Positions 45,134 to 54,618 of a stretch of DNA of 64,000 nt are shown one piece after another. Both the position numbers and the translations under genes were made by a program. Source of the stretch: Pontibacter ramchanderi (lineage in GTDB: Bacteria; Bacteroidota; Bacteroidia; Cytophagales; Hymenobacteraceae); contig NZ_PJMU01000003.1 of the NCBI RefSeq assembly GCF_002846395.1, positions 991,410 to 1,055,409 of the forward strand, given 5' to 3'. Positions within the stretch are counted from its first letter, which is position 1. Each line of letters opens with the position of its first letter. Under the pieces are notes generated by a model. It saw nothing but the letters and a program-made list of their open reading frames with translations. It was not told the origin of the DNA and did no database searches.

Positions 45134-47782
45134 ATGCCGCTACGCTACAAACTTAAACAAACACCCTGGTTGCCTGTGCTCTGTCTGCTGGCACTGGTCC
45201 CTTTTCAACTGCAGGCACAACAGGTCGCCACTCCGCCCCCGAGGCTGGTTAATCAAAAGCTGGCGCCCCACCTGCAGCAACTCAGCAAAGACCTTCCGGC
45301 TGCTTCCTACCGTGTGCGGGTCTCTGATACACAACGCTTCCATACCTGGCTGCAACAGCAACCGCTCACTGTCACTGTACAGGAAACCTCCCCGCCTGGT
45401 AATGTACTGCTGATATCCGGCATCGAGCCAGCACAATTGCTGTTGCTAGCTGCCTCGCCCGAAGTGCTGTACGTGGACAAGCCAAACCGCCGGGCCGTGG
45501 AGGAACTGGAGCTGCGCGACGTCGATTTTGTGGTGAATAACATTTACGCGGCACAGGCCGCGCTTCCAGAACTGGCCGGGCAAGGAATGGCGGTTTCCGT
45601 GAAGGAATCAGCTTTTGATCCGGCCGACATCGACCTGCAGGGTCGTGTCATTGATCCGGAGGCCATGGCAGACAACCGCAGTCCGCACGCGACCACCATG
45701 GCCACCCTGATAGCGGGTGCCGGCAATACGGGCTCTAATGGCAGAGGTATAACGCAGCACGCCCTTATCGCCCACTCCAGCTTCGAAGAACTCTTTCCGG
45801 ATGACAGCGAGATGCTGCTGCGCCAAGGTATAAGTGTGCAGAACCATTCTTATGGCGTGGGGGTGGAGAACTACTATGGCCTGGAAGCACAGGCCTATGA
45901 CCAAGAGGCACGTCAACACCCTGTGCTGCTGCACGTTTTTTCGTCTGGCAACAGCGGCGACCAATCTGAAACGAGCGGCACTTATGCCAACCTGCCAGGT
46001 ATAGCCAACCTCACGGGGCAGTTTAAAACCTCCAAAAACACGTTGAGCGTAGGTGCACTCGACCCGGCTGGGCAGGTAGGTATACGCAGCTCCAGAGGAC
46101 CGGCTTATGATGGCCGCATTAAACCAGAATTGGTGGCGCATGGGGCAGCAGGCACTTCAGAATCGGCGGCTGTGGTATCAGGTATAGCCCTGCTGGTACA
46201 GCAGCTTTACAAAGCACAGCACGGCAGTCTGCCACCGGCCGCGCTGGTAAAAGCAGCACTCATCAACAGCGCCGATGACACGGGCAACCCGGGCCCTGAT
46301 TTCGTTTCTGGTTTTGGCAATGCCGATGCGCTCGGAGCCCTCCGCAGCATACAAGCCCAGCACTTTAAAATAGATGCCGTGGCTATGGGTCAGTCCCGCA
46401 GTTTTCAGGTGAGAGTGCCCGCGGGAGTGCATCGGCTGAAGGCAACCCTGGTATGGCATGACCCTGAAGCGGAACCCAACGCAGAAAAGGCGCTCGTCAA
46501 TGACCTGGACCTGCTGCTACGGCAATCAGGCTCCAGCAAAAGCTGGCGACCCTGGGTACTGAGCACCTTCCCTCACCCCGACTCACTGCATCGGCCCGCC
46601 CGGCGTGGTTTAGACCGCCTGAATAACGTAGAGCAGATCACGGTGGAGAAACCAGCGGCCGGCACCTATACTTTGCAGGTGTCGGGTTTTCGTGTGCCGC
46701 AAGGTGTGCAGGAGTTCAGCCTGGTTTATGAACTGGAACAGGGCCGCGAATGGCTTCACCCGATTGCCGCCACTACGCTAACGGCGGGCCAGCCGAACCG
46801 CCTGGTGTGGCAGTCAGGTGCGGTTACAGGCGCTGCCGACTTGCAGTACCGCCTGCTTGGCTCCGACAACTGGCAAACCATTGCGCAGAACGTAGACCTC
46901 AGCGAAGGAAGCTATACCTGGCAAACACCTGATACGGTAGCCACGGCCCAGCTGCGCCTGCTTCAGAAAGGGACAGCACTGCAGTCAGAGGAGTTTGTTC
47001 TGGCCCGCCCCGCCCATCCCCGAATCGGTTTTAACTGTGAGGAGCAGGTGATGCTGCACTGGCCCGCCCAGCCCAACACGCAGGAATACCAGGTATACCA
47101 ACTGGGTGCCACGCACCTGGAGCCCCTTCTCCGCACAACTGACACCCTTGCCGTTATCAATAGAAATTTGCTCAAAGACGGTTACCTGGCGGTGGCGCCG
47201 TTTATCCAGGGTTTGCAGGCGACTTATGGGCGCAGTGTGCCCGCAGAGTTTGCAGCGTCTCCCTGCTTTATCAGTGCTTTTCAGCCGGAACAGTTGGTAA
47301 CACCCGCCGAAGCGCTCTTCTCGTTAGGCCTCAGCACCACTTACCAGTTGGCCCAACTGCGCCTGGAGCGACTGGAGAAAGGAGAATTTAAAACAGTGCA
47401 GACGAGTACCCCATCAGCGGGCCTGCACTACCAGTTCATAGACCAGGCTCCGGTACCTGGGCGAAATGTGTACCGCGCGAGCGTGACCACTGCGGATGGA
47501 AAAACGATCTACAGCCAGGAAGAAACCATTATCTATACCCCGAAGAACTTTGTGCAGGTATACCCCAACCCGGTGCAGGCAGGAGAGCCGGTGTTCGTAG
47601 CCGTAGAGGGTGAGACGGTTACTGTGCAGCTATTTGACCGTTTGGGTCGGCTTATGCGGGAAGCCCGGGAAACCGGCATGCTGAAGGAGGTGCAGACCAA
47701 AGGTTTGCTGCCAGGGCTTTACATCATGCGGCTAACTACCGGAAACGGCACTGTCCTGTCCAGCAAAGTAATCCTGCAGTAG
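45134..47782 (+). CDS. S8-family serine peptidase with T9SS C-terminal sorting domain
   Basis: 882 residues from ATG 45134; the GTG at 45125 adds three residues. A signal peptide ends LQAQQ. The subtilisin core (about 150-400) has His185 in SPHATTMATLIAG, Asn273 in FSSGNSG and Ser342 in GTSESAAVV. The first triad position is divergent (VSVKESAFD in place of the usual DTG-type motif). Beta-sandwich segments follow, then a sorting domain (about 805-882) with VYPNPVQAGEPV and ending SSKVILQ. It is thus likely secreted by the SprA/PorV/PorU system and attached to the surface or released. Protease activity is not certain. Confidence 0.9.
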   Translation: MPLRYKLKQTPWLPVLCLLALVPFQLQAQQVATPPPRLVNQKLAPHLQQLSKDLPAASYRVRVSDTQRFHTWLQQQPLTVTVQETSPPGNVLLISGIEPAQLLLLAASPEVLYVDKPNRRAVEELELRDVDFVVNNIYAAQAALPELAGQGMAVSVKESAFDPADIDLQGRVIDPEAMADNRSPHATTMATLIAGAGNTGSNGRGITQHALIAHSSFEELFPDDSEMLLRQGISVQNHSYGVGVENYYGLEAQAYDQEARQHPVLLHVFSSGNSGDQSETSGTYANLPGIANLTGQFKTSKNTLSVGALDPAGQVGIRSSRGPAYDGRIKPELVAHGAAGTSESAAVVSGIALLVQQLYKAQHGSLPPAALVKAALINSADDTGNPGPDFVSGFGNADALGALRSIQAQHFKIDAVAMGQSRSFQVRVPAGVHRLKATLVWHDPEAEPNAEKALVNDLDLLLRQSGSSKSWRPWVLSTFPHPDSLHRPARRGLDRLNNVEQITVEKPAAGTYTLQVSGFRVPQGVQEFSLVYELEQGREWLHPIAATTLTAGQPNRLVWQSGAVTGAADLQYRLLGSDNWQTIAQNVDLSEGSYTWQTPDTVATAQLRLLQKGTALQSEEFVLARPAHPRIGFNCEEQVMLHWPAQPNTQEYQVYQLGATHLEPLLRTTDTLAVINRNLLKDGYLAVAPFIQGLQATYGRSVPAEFAASPCFISAFQPEQLVTPAEALFSLGLSTTYQLAQLRLERLEKGEFKTVQTSTPSAGLHYQFIDQAPVPGRNVYRASVTTADGKTIYSQEETIIYTPKNFVQVYPNPVQAGEPVFVAVEGETVTVQLFDRLGRLMREARETGMLKEVQTKGLLPGLYIMRLTTGNGTVLSSKVILQ

Positions 47783-47930
47783 ACTCTTATCACCATCCTC
47801 ATTAGCCGTAGTTTTAAACCGGAGGCTTCCGAATTGCTCTGGTTTCCGGCTTTAGAAAGCCTTTCTGCCAGGAGGTATACTAACTTCAATTCCCAAGAAC
47901 CAGCATCTTAAAAAACACAGGTCAGGACGC

Positions 47931-47966
47931 ATACCTATACCTATACCTATACCTATACCTATACCT
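47931..47966. repeat. Six tandem copies of ATACCT
   Basis: A perfect hexamer array of 36 bp, followed by one truncated copy. It is flanked by inverted 7-mers gtcagga (47921-47927) and tcctgac (47968-47974), so the array forms the loop of a potential hairpin. It is an amplified form of the TATACCT word seen throughout the window. Confidence 0.95.
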
Positions 47967-47992
47967 ATCCTGACACAAAGCCATGAAAAGAA

Positions 47993-48026
47993 AAAGGCAC
48001 AGCCCCACTCATGGGACTGTGCCTTT
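47993..48026 (-). terminator. Terminator of the M57 lipoprotein gene
   Basis: Arms aaaggcacagcccc and gggactgtgccttt (one mismatch), 20 bp downstream of the stop at 48046, with an A run on the plus strand giving the U tail for the minus strand. Confidence 0.87.
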
Positions 48027-48045
48027 CTTTGCAGTCAGAACCGAA

Positions 48046-48849
48046 CTATTGATACAGGTATTGCAGGGCAGTTCTGTCGTTTGAGTTGAAGTAGCGGTTT
48101 ACACCCGTACCAATGCAGGCCAGCATCCAGGAGTTCGGATCAGCGCCGGTTGGCGTGCCCGGGATGTGCACGGCGCCCACAGTAGAGGCACCCTCGTTGT
48201 AGTACGAGCCACCGCAGCTATAGGCCCGGTTCATGTAGTCGGTGTGGCGGAAACCGATGGTGTGGCCGATCTCGTGGGCCAGGATGGTGGCCAGGTAGTT
48301 GGTGCCCGGGTTAGTGCCAAGGTAATCAGAGTTCACCTTGATGCTGTTGTAGGGGTTACCACCAGAAGGGAAACCGGCAGAGGCCAGGTAAGAAGAACCG
48401 GCCGGCGCCTTCGACAAGAGGATGTTGTAGCCCGAGGACACGCGGCGGAACTTGAGGCGCAGGTTCTCGGCATTGAAGCGGCGGATGGCCTCGTCGAGCG
48501 CCGTTACATAAGAAGAAGGCAGGCTGGTGGTGATGGCCACGTTGATGGTGCGGCTGGTGCCTACGCTTACCAGGTTGTTGGTGCGATACTGCTCCTCCTC
48601 GCCCACGCGCAGAGCCGTGGTTTCAGGAGAGTGCTGCAAGTCGCTGTCTGAGAAGAAGATGTCGCCTTCCACAATGTAGCCGCCCTCGGTGCGCTGCACA
48701 TTGTCGGTATTGAAGCCCATCTCGGAGATTTTAGCCTTGGTGAGGGGTGAGATCTCGTTGGCTGTTACGTCGGCCTCTTCTTGCTGGCAAGAGGAAAAAC
48801 CAAACATGGCCGCCAGGGCCAGGAGAGAAAGTAAGCGTGTTGTTTTCAT
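48046..48849 (-). CDS. M57-type metallopeptidase lipoprotein (HEIGH motif)
   Basis: 267 residues. Lipobox GFSSC at residues 17-21. The catalytic motif HEIGHTIGFRH gives His192, Glu193, His196 and the third zinc ligand His202, followed by a Met-turn-like YMNR. This is the dual-action HEIGH pattern (Peptidase M57). The C-terminal VNRYFNSNDRTALQYLY is characteristic. It probably cleaves peptides at the cell surface; substrates unknown. Its high GC and codon style match neighbours. Confidence 0.88.
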   Translation of the reverse strand: MKTTRLLSLLALAAMFGFSSCQQEEADVTANEISPLTKAKISEMGFNTDNVQRTEGGYIVEGDIFFSDSDLQHSPETTALRVGEEEQYRTNNLVSVGTSRTINVAITTSLPSSYVTALDEAIRRFNAENLRLKFRRVSSGYNILLSKAPAGSSYLASAGFPSGGNPYNSIKVNSDYLGTNPGTNYLATILAHEIGHTIGFRHTDYMNRAYSCGGSYYNEGASTVGAVHIPGTPTGADPNSWMLACIGTGVNRYFNSNDRTALQYLYQ

Positions 48850-49150
48850 TAAAATATATTATTATAGTTAAACATGTGTGTAATATAGGGCAAAACAACA
48901 CATCAAACAACACACAAAAACGCCTGAAAATCAACGTTTTAACAGCATTTAAATAGCTTGAAAAAGGTTTCGTAAATATCAAGCATTAAATATAACTTAT
49001 ATAAGAATTTATACATACTTATGAAACTGGGTTGCAATAACAAAGCGCGTCCAGAGCTGAAAAATTTTTACTGAAAATTGAAAAAAATTCGTCGTGGCCT
49101 TTCGTGTATACACAACAATGGGCAATTACATATGACATCCTCCCGGAAAC
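48850..49150. other. AT-rich spacer between two minus-strand genes
   Basis: No gene-like frame. Carries short palindromes cttatataag (48996-49005) and gtgtatacac (49104-49113). It should contain the M57 gene promoter, but no exact TAnnTTTG is visible. Confidence 0.5.
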
Positions 49151-49181
49151 AAAAAAGCAGCTCCCCGACTAGGGAGCTGCT
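49151..49181 (-). terminator. Terminator of yicC
   Basis: Arms agcagctccc and gggagctgct around a 6-base loop, with six A on the plus strand to its left acting as U tail, 27 bp past the yicC stop. Confidence 0.9.
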
Positions 49182-49207
49182 GAAGCTATTTTGTGTAGCA
49201 GGTATGG

Positions 49208-50089
49208 CTACAGTATGTTGTTGATCTGCTCTTTGATCTTCTCGAGTTCTTCTTTCATCTCCACTACGTGGTGCTGAATGGCCGCATCGTTGGCTTTGGA
49301 ACCAATCGTGTTGATTTCCCGGCCAATCTCCTGCGAAATGAATCCAAGCTTTTTGCCAGTAGGCTCCGGCAGGTATACCGTTTCGGTAAAGTAGTGCAGG
49401 TGGTTGATCAGGCGTACCTTTTCCTCGGCAATGTCAAGCTTCTCCATATAGTAGATCATTTCCTGCTCGTAGCGGTTCTGGTCGTAATGGTCCGAAGTCG
49501 ATATTTCGGTGATGTGGTTTTTGATGCGGTTGCGGATGTGCTCCATGCGTACCGGGTCCTGCTTTTCTACCTCGGCCAGCAGTATCCGGATACGATCGAT
49601 GTAGGACATGATCTCTGCCGTAAGGGCCTTTCCTTCGTCAGCACGAAAAGCGTTGATGCTGTCCAGGGCCTGCTGCACCAGGGGCTGCACAGTTTCCCAG
49701 TCAGCTTCGCCTTCCTCATCCTCGCCCTGGTCCTGCTGCAGCACGTCCGGCATGTGCAGCGCCAGCCTAAAGAGGTCATTCTTGGAACCGCCCACCAGGT
49801 CGGCGGCCGCGTTGAGCTCCTCATAATAAGCCTTCAGCAGGTCTTTGTTGATATTGCTTTTTGCTTTCTGCGCTTTGTTCTTGCTGTAATCAACGCAGAT
49901 GCTCACTTTGCCCCGCACGAGCGCTCTTGTCAGCATGGTACGTATCTCGTACTCACGCTCCGACAAAAAGCGCGGCAGGCGCACGGTCAGGTCCATGCCC
50001 TTGGAGTTAAGTGATCTGATTTCGACGTTGATGGAATACTGGTCAGTATCGAGGCGGGCACTGCCATAGCCTGTCATGGACTGCAACAT
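49208..50089 (-). CDS. yicC: YicC/YloC-family endoribonuclease
   Basis: 293 residues from ATG 50089 (MLQSMTGYGSA); the frame is open upstream to 50119 but the family begins with this motif. The C-terminal half is a conserved domain with LINHLHYFTETVYLPEPTGKKL and GFISQEIGREINTIGSKAND. YicC proteins are stress-associated ribonucleases in E. coli; here it is the only gene of its transcript. Confidence 0.92.
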   Translation of the reverse strand: MLQSMTGYGSARLDTDQYSINVEIRSLNSKGMDLTVRLPRFLSEREYEIRTMLTRALVRGKVSICVDYSKNKAQKAKSNINKDLLKAYYEELNAAADLVGGSKNDLFRLALHMPDVLQQDQGEDEEGEADWETVQPLVQQALDSINAFRADEGKALTAEIMSYIDRIRILLAEVEKQDPVRMEHIRNRIKNHITEISTSDHYDQNRYEQEMIYYMEKLDIAEEKVRLINHLHYFTETVYLPEPTGKKLGFISQEIGREINTIGSKANDAAIQHHVVEMKEELEKIKEQINNIL

Positions 50090-50137
50090 AGGCACTTTAA
50101 AAAATTGATGTTCCGGCAAATTAGGTATAATTCCTCA

Positions 50138-50177
50138 CTTATACGCAGCCGGAGGCCAAAAGCTTATACGCAGCCGG
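50138..50177. repeat. Direct repeat of 15 bp
   Basis: Two copies of cttatacgcagccgg (50138-50152 and 50163-50177) upstream of yicC. Short, possibly a recent local duplication. Confidence 0.5.
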
Positions 50178-50245
50178 GACACACCACGCTAGCGCAATGC
50201 CGATGACCTGGTCTATAGCTGGATGCTAACAGGAGGATTTTATGC

Positions 50246-51397
50246 CTAATGCACCATTTGGTTTACGGCATCGATCATGGCCTTAACTTCGGAAGGATGC
50301 CCATCGGTGCGCTCGCCGCGCTTTTTGCCTAGCCGCACGACCACGAGTTCTTTCTCAGGTATAACGATGACGTACTGCCCTAATATACCGCGTGCGTAGA
50401 AGACAGACTGGCCTTTGTAATCCGGCAGCAGCCACCATTGGTAGCCATAGTGCGAGGTAGGTTTGCCTGTGTCTGCATCGGGCAGGCTACTCGGGGTGAG
50501 GGATGCCTGCACGTATTCCGGCGCTACCAGGGTGTCTCCCTTCCAGACTCCGTTTTGCAGGTATAGCTGCCCAATACGGGCGAAATCGCGGGCATTGGAG
50601 AAGAAGCAGCAATAGGCTTTTTCGTTGCCAAGCGGGTGGTCAATGCTCCACTCAGCCTTTCGTTCGGCGCCAAGCGGACGCCACAGTTTTTCCTCTGCGT
50701 AGTCAGCCAGTCTTTTTCCGGTGGCGGCTTCCAGCACAAAAGCCAAAATTTGCGTATCGCCGCTTTTATAGGAGAAGGCCTGACCCGGCTCCTCCACTGC
50801 CTCCAGCCTCCGGATCACTTTCTTCAGGTCAGACCCGTAATATGCCTCGGTGGTAACAGAAAACGGATTGCCATACGACTCATCCCAGTTCAGGCCCGAG
50901 CTCATCCAAAGCAGGTGCCGGAGCGTGATCTTGGCTTTCGTCCCTTCCCTTAACTCCGGCAGAAAATCCCCCACTGGTTGGTCTATACTTTTGATCGCTC
51001 CTTCGTGCAGGGCTACTCCCACCAGCATGCTTACAATGCTTTTAGCCACCGAGAACGAATTGCTCAGCGACTCCTCGGAGTAGCCATCCCAGTACTGCTC
51101 GTACAGCAGCGAATCGCGGTGAATGATCACGAAAGCAACCGATTCCAGTTGCTCGTGCAGCTGTTGTAAGCCCTTTGGTAGGGAGATCTGGTTGTAGTTG
51201 GTTGCCAGCGGCCAGGGCTGTGGCTGGTCAGAGGCCGCTATCTTCCGCTGATGAAAGATCAGGTTGTCGTCAATGTCAGCGAAATTATGGTACAGGGCTC
51301 TGTATACGTAGTTTTTGTCGGCCATCTGTAGCCAGGCAGCCGCCAGACCGATCACCAGAATAAAGCCAACACCAAATCGCTTGGTTTTCCGGTTCAT
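50246..51397 (-). CDS. Serine hydrolase (beta-lactamase/class C-like)
   Basis: 383 residues. An N-terminal membrane anchor (VGFILVIGLAAAWL) precedes the catalytic domain. The SxxK motif is Ser116-Val-Ala-Lys119 in SFSVAKSIV; the second conserved position is YKSGD and the final element HYGYQWWLLPDY. It is related to penicillin-binding proteins and esterases. Substrate unknown. It starts 7 bp after the stop of the propeller/barrel gene, third in its operon. Confidence 0.87.
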   Translation of the reverse strand: MNRKTKRFGVGFILVIGLAAAWLQMADKNYVYRALYHNFADIDDNLIFHQRKIAASDQPQPWPLATNYNQISLPKGLQQLHEQLESVAFVIIHRDSLLYEQYWDGYSEESLSNSFSVAKSIVSMLVGVALHEGAIKSIDQPVGDFLPELREGTKAKITLRHLLWMSSGLNWDESYGNPFSVTTEAYYGSDLKKVIRRLEAVEEPGQAFSYKSGDTQILAFVLEAATGKRLADYAEEKLWRPLGAERKAEWSIDHPLGNEKAYCCFFSNARDFARIGQLYLQNGVWKGDTLVAPEYVQASLTPSSLPDADTGKPTSHYGYQWWLLPDYKGQSVFYARGILGQYVIVIPEKELVVVRLGKKRGERTDGHPSEVKAMIDAVNQMVH

Positions 51398-51404
51398 GCC
51401 TCAG

Positions 51405-54400
51405 TTAGAAGTCGTAGCCCAGGGTGATGTAAAACTTAGGTCCTTTACGTGAGTCGTCTTCCTCGCTCCAGGCCATGTCTACCTTGCCGTATACCCCGAA
51501 CAAAGTAGTGCGCGCGCCAACCCCATAACCCAGCAGGAACGGGTTGCGGTAGTTGATCACCGTGATCTCAAACGGACTGGTATTGGTCTGGTCTATACGG
51601 CCGCCTATCACGCGGGTGTTGATGGAGTTGTTGCCTGTAAAGGGGTTTGTGCCGTTGTAGGCCGAGCCTGCATCGCCGAAGGCGGTAAACTGCAGGTTGC
51701 GGAAAAAGCCGGAAGGTATAGGACCATCGTAAAGGTACTGCACAATGGGCACACGCAGCTCGAGGTTGGCCAGCAGCACCTTGGACCCGCGGCGGGCATT
51801 GAAATTGAAACCGCGCAGCGGCGTTGTGTAGTCAAGGTAAAAGAGATCAGCTGGTGTTCTTACCACCACGTCCTCGCGTGTTGGCGTACCGTCGTCTTCC
51901 GACGCGAAAAGCCAGTTATCCATCCCTCCGATCAGGAAGTTTTTGGGGGCGTTTCCGAAGAAGGTGCCATAATTGATGCGGCCTGCCAAAATGATCTGGC
52001 GGTGAATTTTCTGGTAGCGGCGCAAATCCAGGTAAAACTTACTGAAGTTCTCCGAGCTGTGCTCAAAATTCTTCAGGCTCATGATACCTGCTTTCATGCG
52101 CGTGCCTTCCAGCATGTTTACTCCGCGCACCACCGAGTTATCAAATACCAACTCCACGCTGCCGCCACCAAAATAGTCAACCCTGTCTGGCGTTACGAAG
52201 CTGTTGATGTAGGTAAAGCGCGTGTTCACAAAACGGGGCTGCATGCGGATGCTGGTGCTGTAGCTGAGCGGGTATACGAGCGTTGGAGAGAACTCATGTT
52301 TGCCGAACCGCACGACAGAACCCGGGAACTCGGGCGCCTGCCCCACGATCACATCGCGTCGGTACTGCAGGCCAATGTCGAAGCGGTTTTTGAGGTTCAT
52401 GTATTCTGCGAGCATGCGGCTTGTCTCCAGGTCGGTGCGCAAAAAGGCGTTGCCCCGAATATGGTGATTCTCAAAAAGATCGCTCATGTTCACACCGGCC
52501 ACGATGCCGAAACCCAACTGCGGGTCGGCGTATACCGACGTGATCACCTCCTGTACACTAAAGCGCAAGTCATAGTCTACCGGACCAGCAATCGGTACAC
52601 CGCCCTCGGTGGTGCGGGCACGCTGTGGCGCTGCGGCTTGTGCTTTGGCCTGCGTTTCGGCCTGCTGCTGTTCCTTGGCGTCGCTCTCAAACTGGTAGTT
52701 CTCGATGTCTACCTCACCCTGGCGCTGTGTTCGCCTGCGCGTTGTGGTACCTTCCACTATTTTGCGGGTAGTGGCTGTTGCGGCAGCGGCAGAGGTACGG
52801 GCGCGTGTCTCCAGGATGATCTGGCGGGAGGTCTTAGGCAGCGAGTCCTGGGCCATCGGGCTGAAGTTCGGGAACACGTACACGAAACTGCGGGCATTGT
52901 CGTCGGCTGTTAAGGCAAGCGCGTTCGCATCGCCTCCCAGGTCGTAGCTTTCGATGTCTTGCAAAAAGTTGGAGATAGGGCGGCGTGCTCCTGTGGCAAC
53001 ATCGTAGCGGTACAGACTGCGCACCCCAGTCTCTTCGCTCAGGTATACCAGGTTGCCGTCTGCCGTGGCGCGTGGCCGTAGCTCGCTCGCAATCGAAAAG
53101 GTAATCTGCCGAGCATTGCCCCCATCGCGCGGCATCAGGAATATGTCGTAGTTGTTCACCACTCCAGAAAAACTGCCGGTCGCTGTCAGCCCTGTTGTGT
53201 CTACAAAACGATTGGAGCTGAAGGCGATCTGGTTGCTAGCCCCCTTCAGGAAAACCGGCTGTATATCGTCGTAAATATCATTGGTGAGTTGTTGCTGTAA
53301 GCGTCCGCCGCTTGAGAGCAGGTACAGGTCGGTTTGGCCGTTCTGCACAGCGCTCACCAGCAAGGTGCTGCCGTCTTCGGAGTAACTCATGTCGCGCACC
53401 TGCGAGAACTGGCTGAGGGTAACGGCTGGGGTGCGGATGTCGTCGAACACAGGTATACGGGAGCGCCGGCGTGTAGAGTTGATTTGCCGCAGCACCATTT
53501 GTCCGCGGCGTGCCTCCACGAAGCCGAGCTGGGTATTGGTGCGCCAGGCAAGCACAGGCAGTTTGTAATCGATGCGCTGGTCTACGGTTTTGTAACCACT
53601 CTTCCATACCACGCGGCTGCGGTTGCTGCCCACCTCCTTCACTATGATCTGGTAGCTTCCGTTCTCGTTTTCGGCATAGGCCATCAGGGTACCTGCCGGG
53701 TTAAGCACAGGTTGGGTATAGCGGATGTCTTTTTTGTTCTTCTGGAAAACCTTATTGGCGGCGGGCAAGCTCACCAAAGGATTGTCGCCGCGCGTGTTGA
53801 TCTGGGTGTAGTAGTTGTGGCAGTCCTGGAGGAAGCGCTTGTACGGGATGTTGAGGCTGCTGGTAATGCCCACCTCGGTGTCGCGGGTAATGCGGGTCAG
53901 GTTAAGAATGTTCTGGATGGAGGTATAGCCATAGCGCTCGGCAATGTAGTTCCAGATTGCCTGGCCGCCCAGTTCCTGGTCGCGGGCCAGCACATCTTCC
54001 ATGCGGGCTTTGCTGTTCACCAGCAGCATGTCGCGCACGTAGTTGTCCATGCGCAGGCTCCAGCCCTCGGCGGTATAGGCGGCCACACCGCTGATGAACC
54101 AGTCGGGTAGGCGCAACAGGTAGCTACTCTGCAGCGCTTCTTTCAGGCTGCCGCCATACATCATGTCGTTGAGTAAGAGCTCGGTGAGCTGGTAGCTCAG
54201 GTCGCGCTTAAAGTCGGTTTGGGTACCATCGTAGGCCAGCTCGAGCTTGTTTTTGAGGAAAAGCGTTTCGCCACCGGTCTGGAACTGGTCGCGCTGCATG
54301 CCGATGTTACTCTGCTTCAGGTCCGTCATCGAGTTATAGACGATGAGGGTGATTTTGGAGTAGGGGTAATAGCCAATGAAACTCGTGATGCGCTTGAGTT

Positions 54401-54614
54401 CGCGTTCGGCATACTCGGCTGCGTTGCGTGCCGACTGGTCGCCGCCGGCATAAAAGTAGATGTTAAAGTTTTGGGTGCTGTAGAGCTTCCAGTCGAAGTT
54501 CTTATACTGGATTCGGCTCCGGCCAAAGGTTTGTACATTGGGCTGGGCCATGGCCACTTCGCCTGCCGTAACGCAGCACAGGAACAGTAACAATAACCTT
54601 ATGGGAAAACGCAT
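51405..54614 (-). CDS. Large envelope protein: peptidase-MA-like domain, TolB-type propeller, Omp85-type C-terminus
   Basis: 1069 residues. A signal peptide (to VAMAQ) is followed by an N-terminal alpha/beta region (about 40-280, FDWKLYSTQNFNIYFYAGG) resembling peptidase-MA proteins but lacking a visible HExxH. The middle (about 290-600) has propeller-type repeats (DMSYSEDGSTLLVSAVQ, ELRPRATADGNLVYLSEET). After a low-complexity Gln/Ala/Arg linker (600-660) comes a C-terminal part ending in Omp85-like beta strands (FTAFGDAGSAY, GYGVGARTTLFG, KFYITLGYDF). It likely spans the outer membrane. Homologues exist in Bacteroidota, but function is unassigned. Its start is 4 bp past the FAD gene stop. 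Confidence 0.8.
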   Translation of the reverse strand: MRFPIRLLLLFLCCVTAGEVAMAQPNVQTFGRSRIQYKNFDWKLYSTQNFNIYFYAGGDQSARNAAEYAERELKRITSFIGYYPYSKITLIVYNSMTDLKQSNIGMQRDQFQTGGETLFLKNKLELAYDGTQTDFKRDLSYQLTELLLNDMMYGGSLKEALQSSYLLRLPDWFISGVAAYTAEGWSLRMDNYVRDMLLVNSKARMEDVLARDQELGGQAIWNYIAERYGYTSIQNILNLTRITRDTEVGITSSLNIPYKRFLQDCHNYYTQINTRGDNPLVSLPAANKVFQKNKKDIRYTQPVLNPAGTLMAYAENENGSYQIIVKEVGSNRSRVVWKSGYKTVDQRIDYKLPVLAWRTNTQLGFVEARRGQMVLRQINSTRRRSRIPVFDDIRTPAVTLSQFSQVRDMSYSEDGSTLLVSAVQNGQTDLYLLSSGGRLQQQLTNDIYDDIQPVFLKGASNQIAFSSNRFVDTTGLTATGSFSGVVNNYDIFLMPRDGGNARQITFSIASELRPRATADGNLVYLSEETGVRSLYRYDVATGARRPISNFLQDIESYDLGGDANALALTADDNARSFVYVFPNFSPMAQDSLPKTSRQIILETRARTSAAAATATTRKIVEGTTTRRRTQRQGEVDIENYQFESDAKEQQQAETQAKAQAAAPQRARTTEGGVPIAGPVDYDLRFSVQEVITSVYADPQLGFGIVAGVNMSDLFENHHIRGNAFLRTDLETSRMLAEYMNLKNRFDIGLQYRRDVIVGQAPEFPGSVVRFGKHEFSPTLVYPLSYSTSIRMQPRFVNTRFTYINSFVTPDRVDYFGGGSVELVFDNSVVRGVNMLEGTRMKAGIMSLKNFEHSSENFSKFYLDLRRYQKIHRQIILAGRINYGTFFGNAPKNFLIGGMDNWLFASEDDGTPTREDVVVRTPADLFYLDYTTPLRGFNFNARRGSKVLLANLELRVPIVQYLYDGPIPSGFFRNLQFTAFGDAGSAYNGTNPFTGNNSINTRVIGGRIDQTNTSPFEITVINYRNPFLLGYGVGARTTLFGVYGKVDMAWSEEDDSRKGPKFYITLGYDF

Positions 54615-54618
54615 GCGC

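Noticed and set aside
47931..47966. CRISPR-like reading of the hexamer array
   Set aside because: No spacers and a 6-bp unit; it is a simple tandem repeat.
52002..52913. 303-codon plus-strand frame inside the propeller/barrel gene
   Set aside because: Shadow frame; the minus-strand protein has coherent signal, repeats and barrel.
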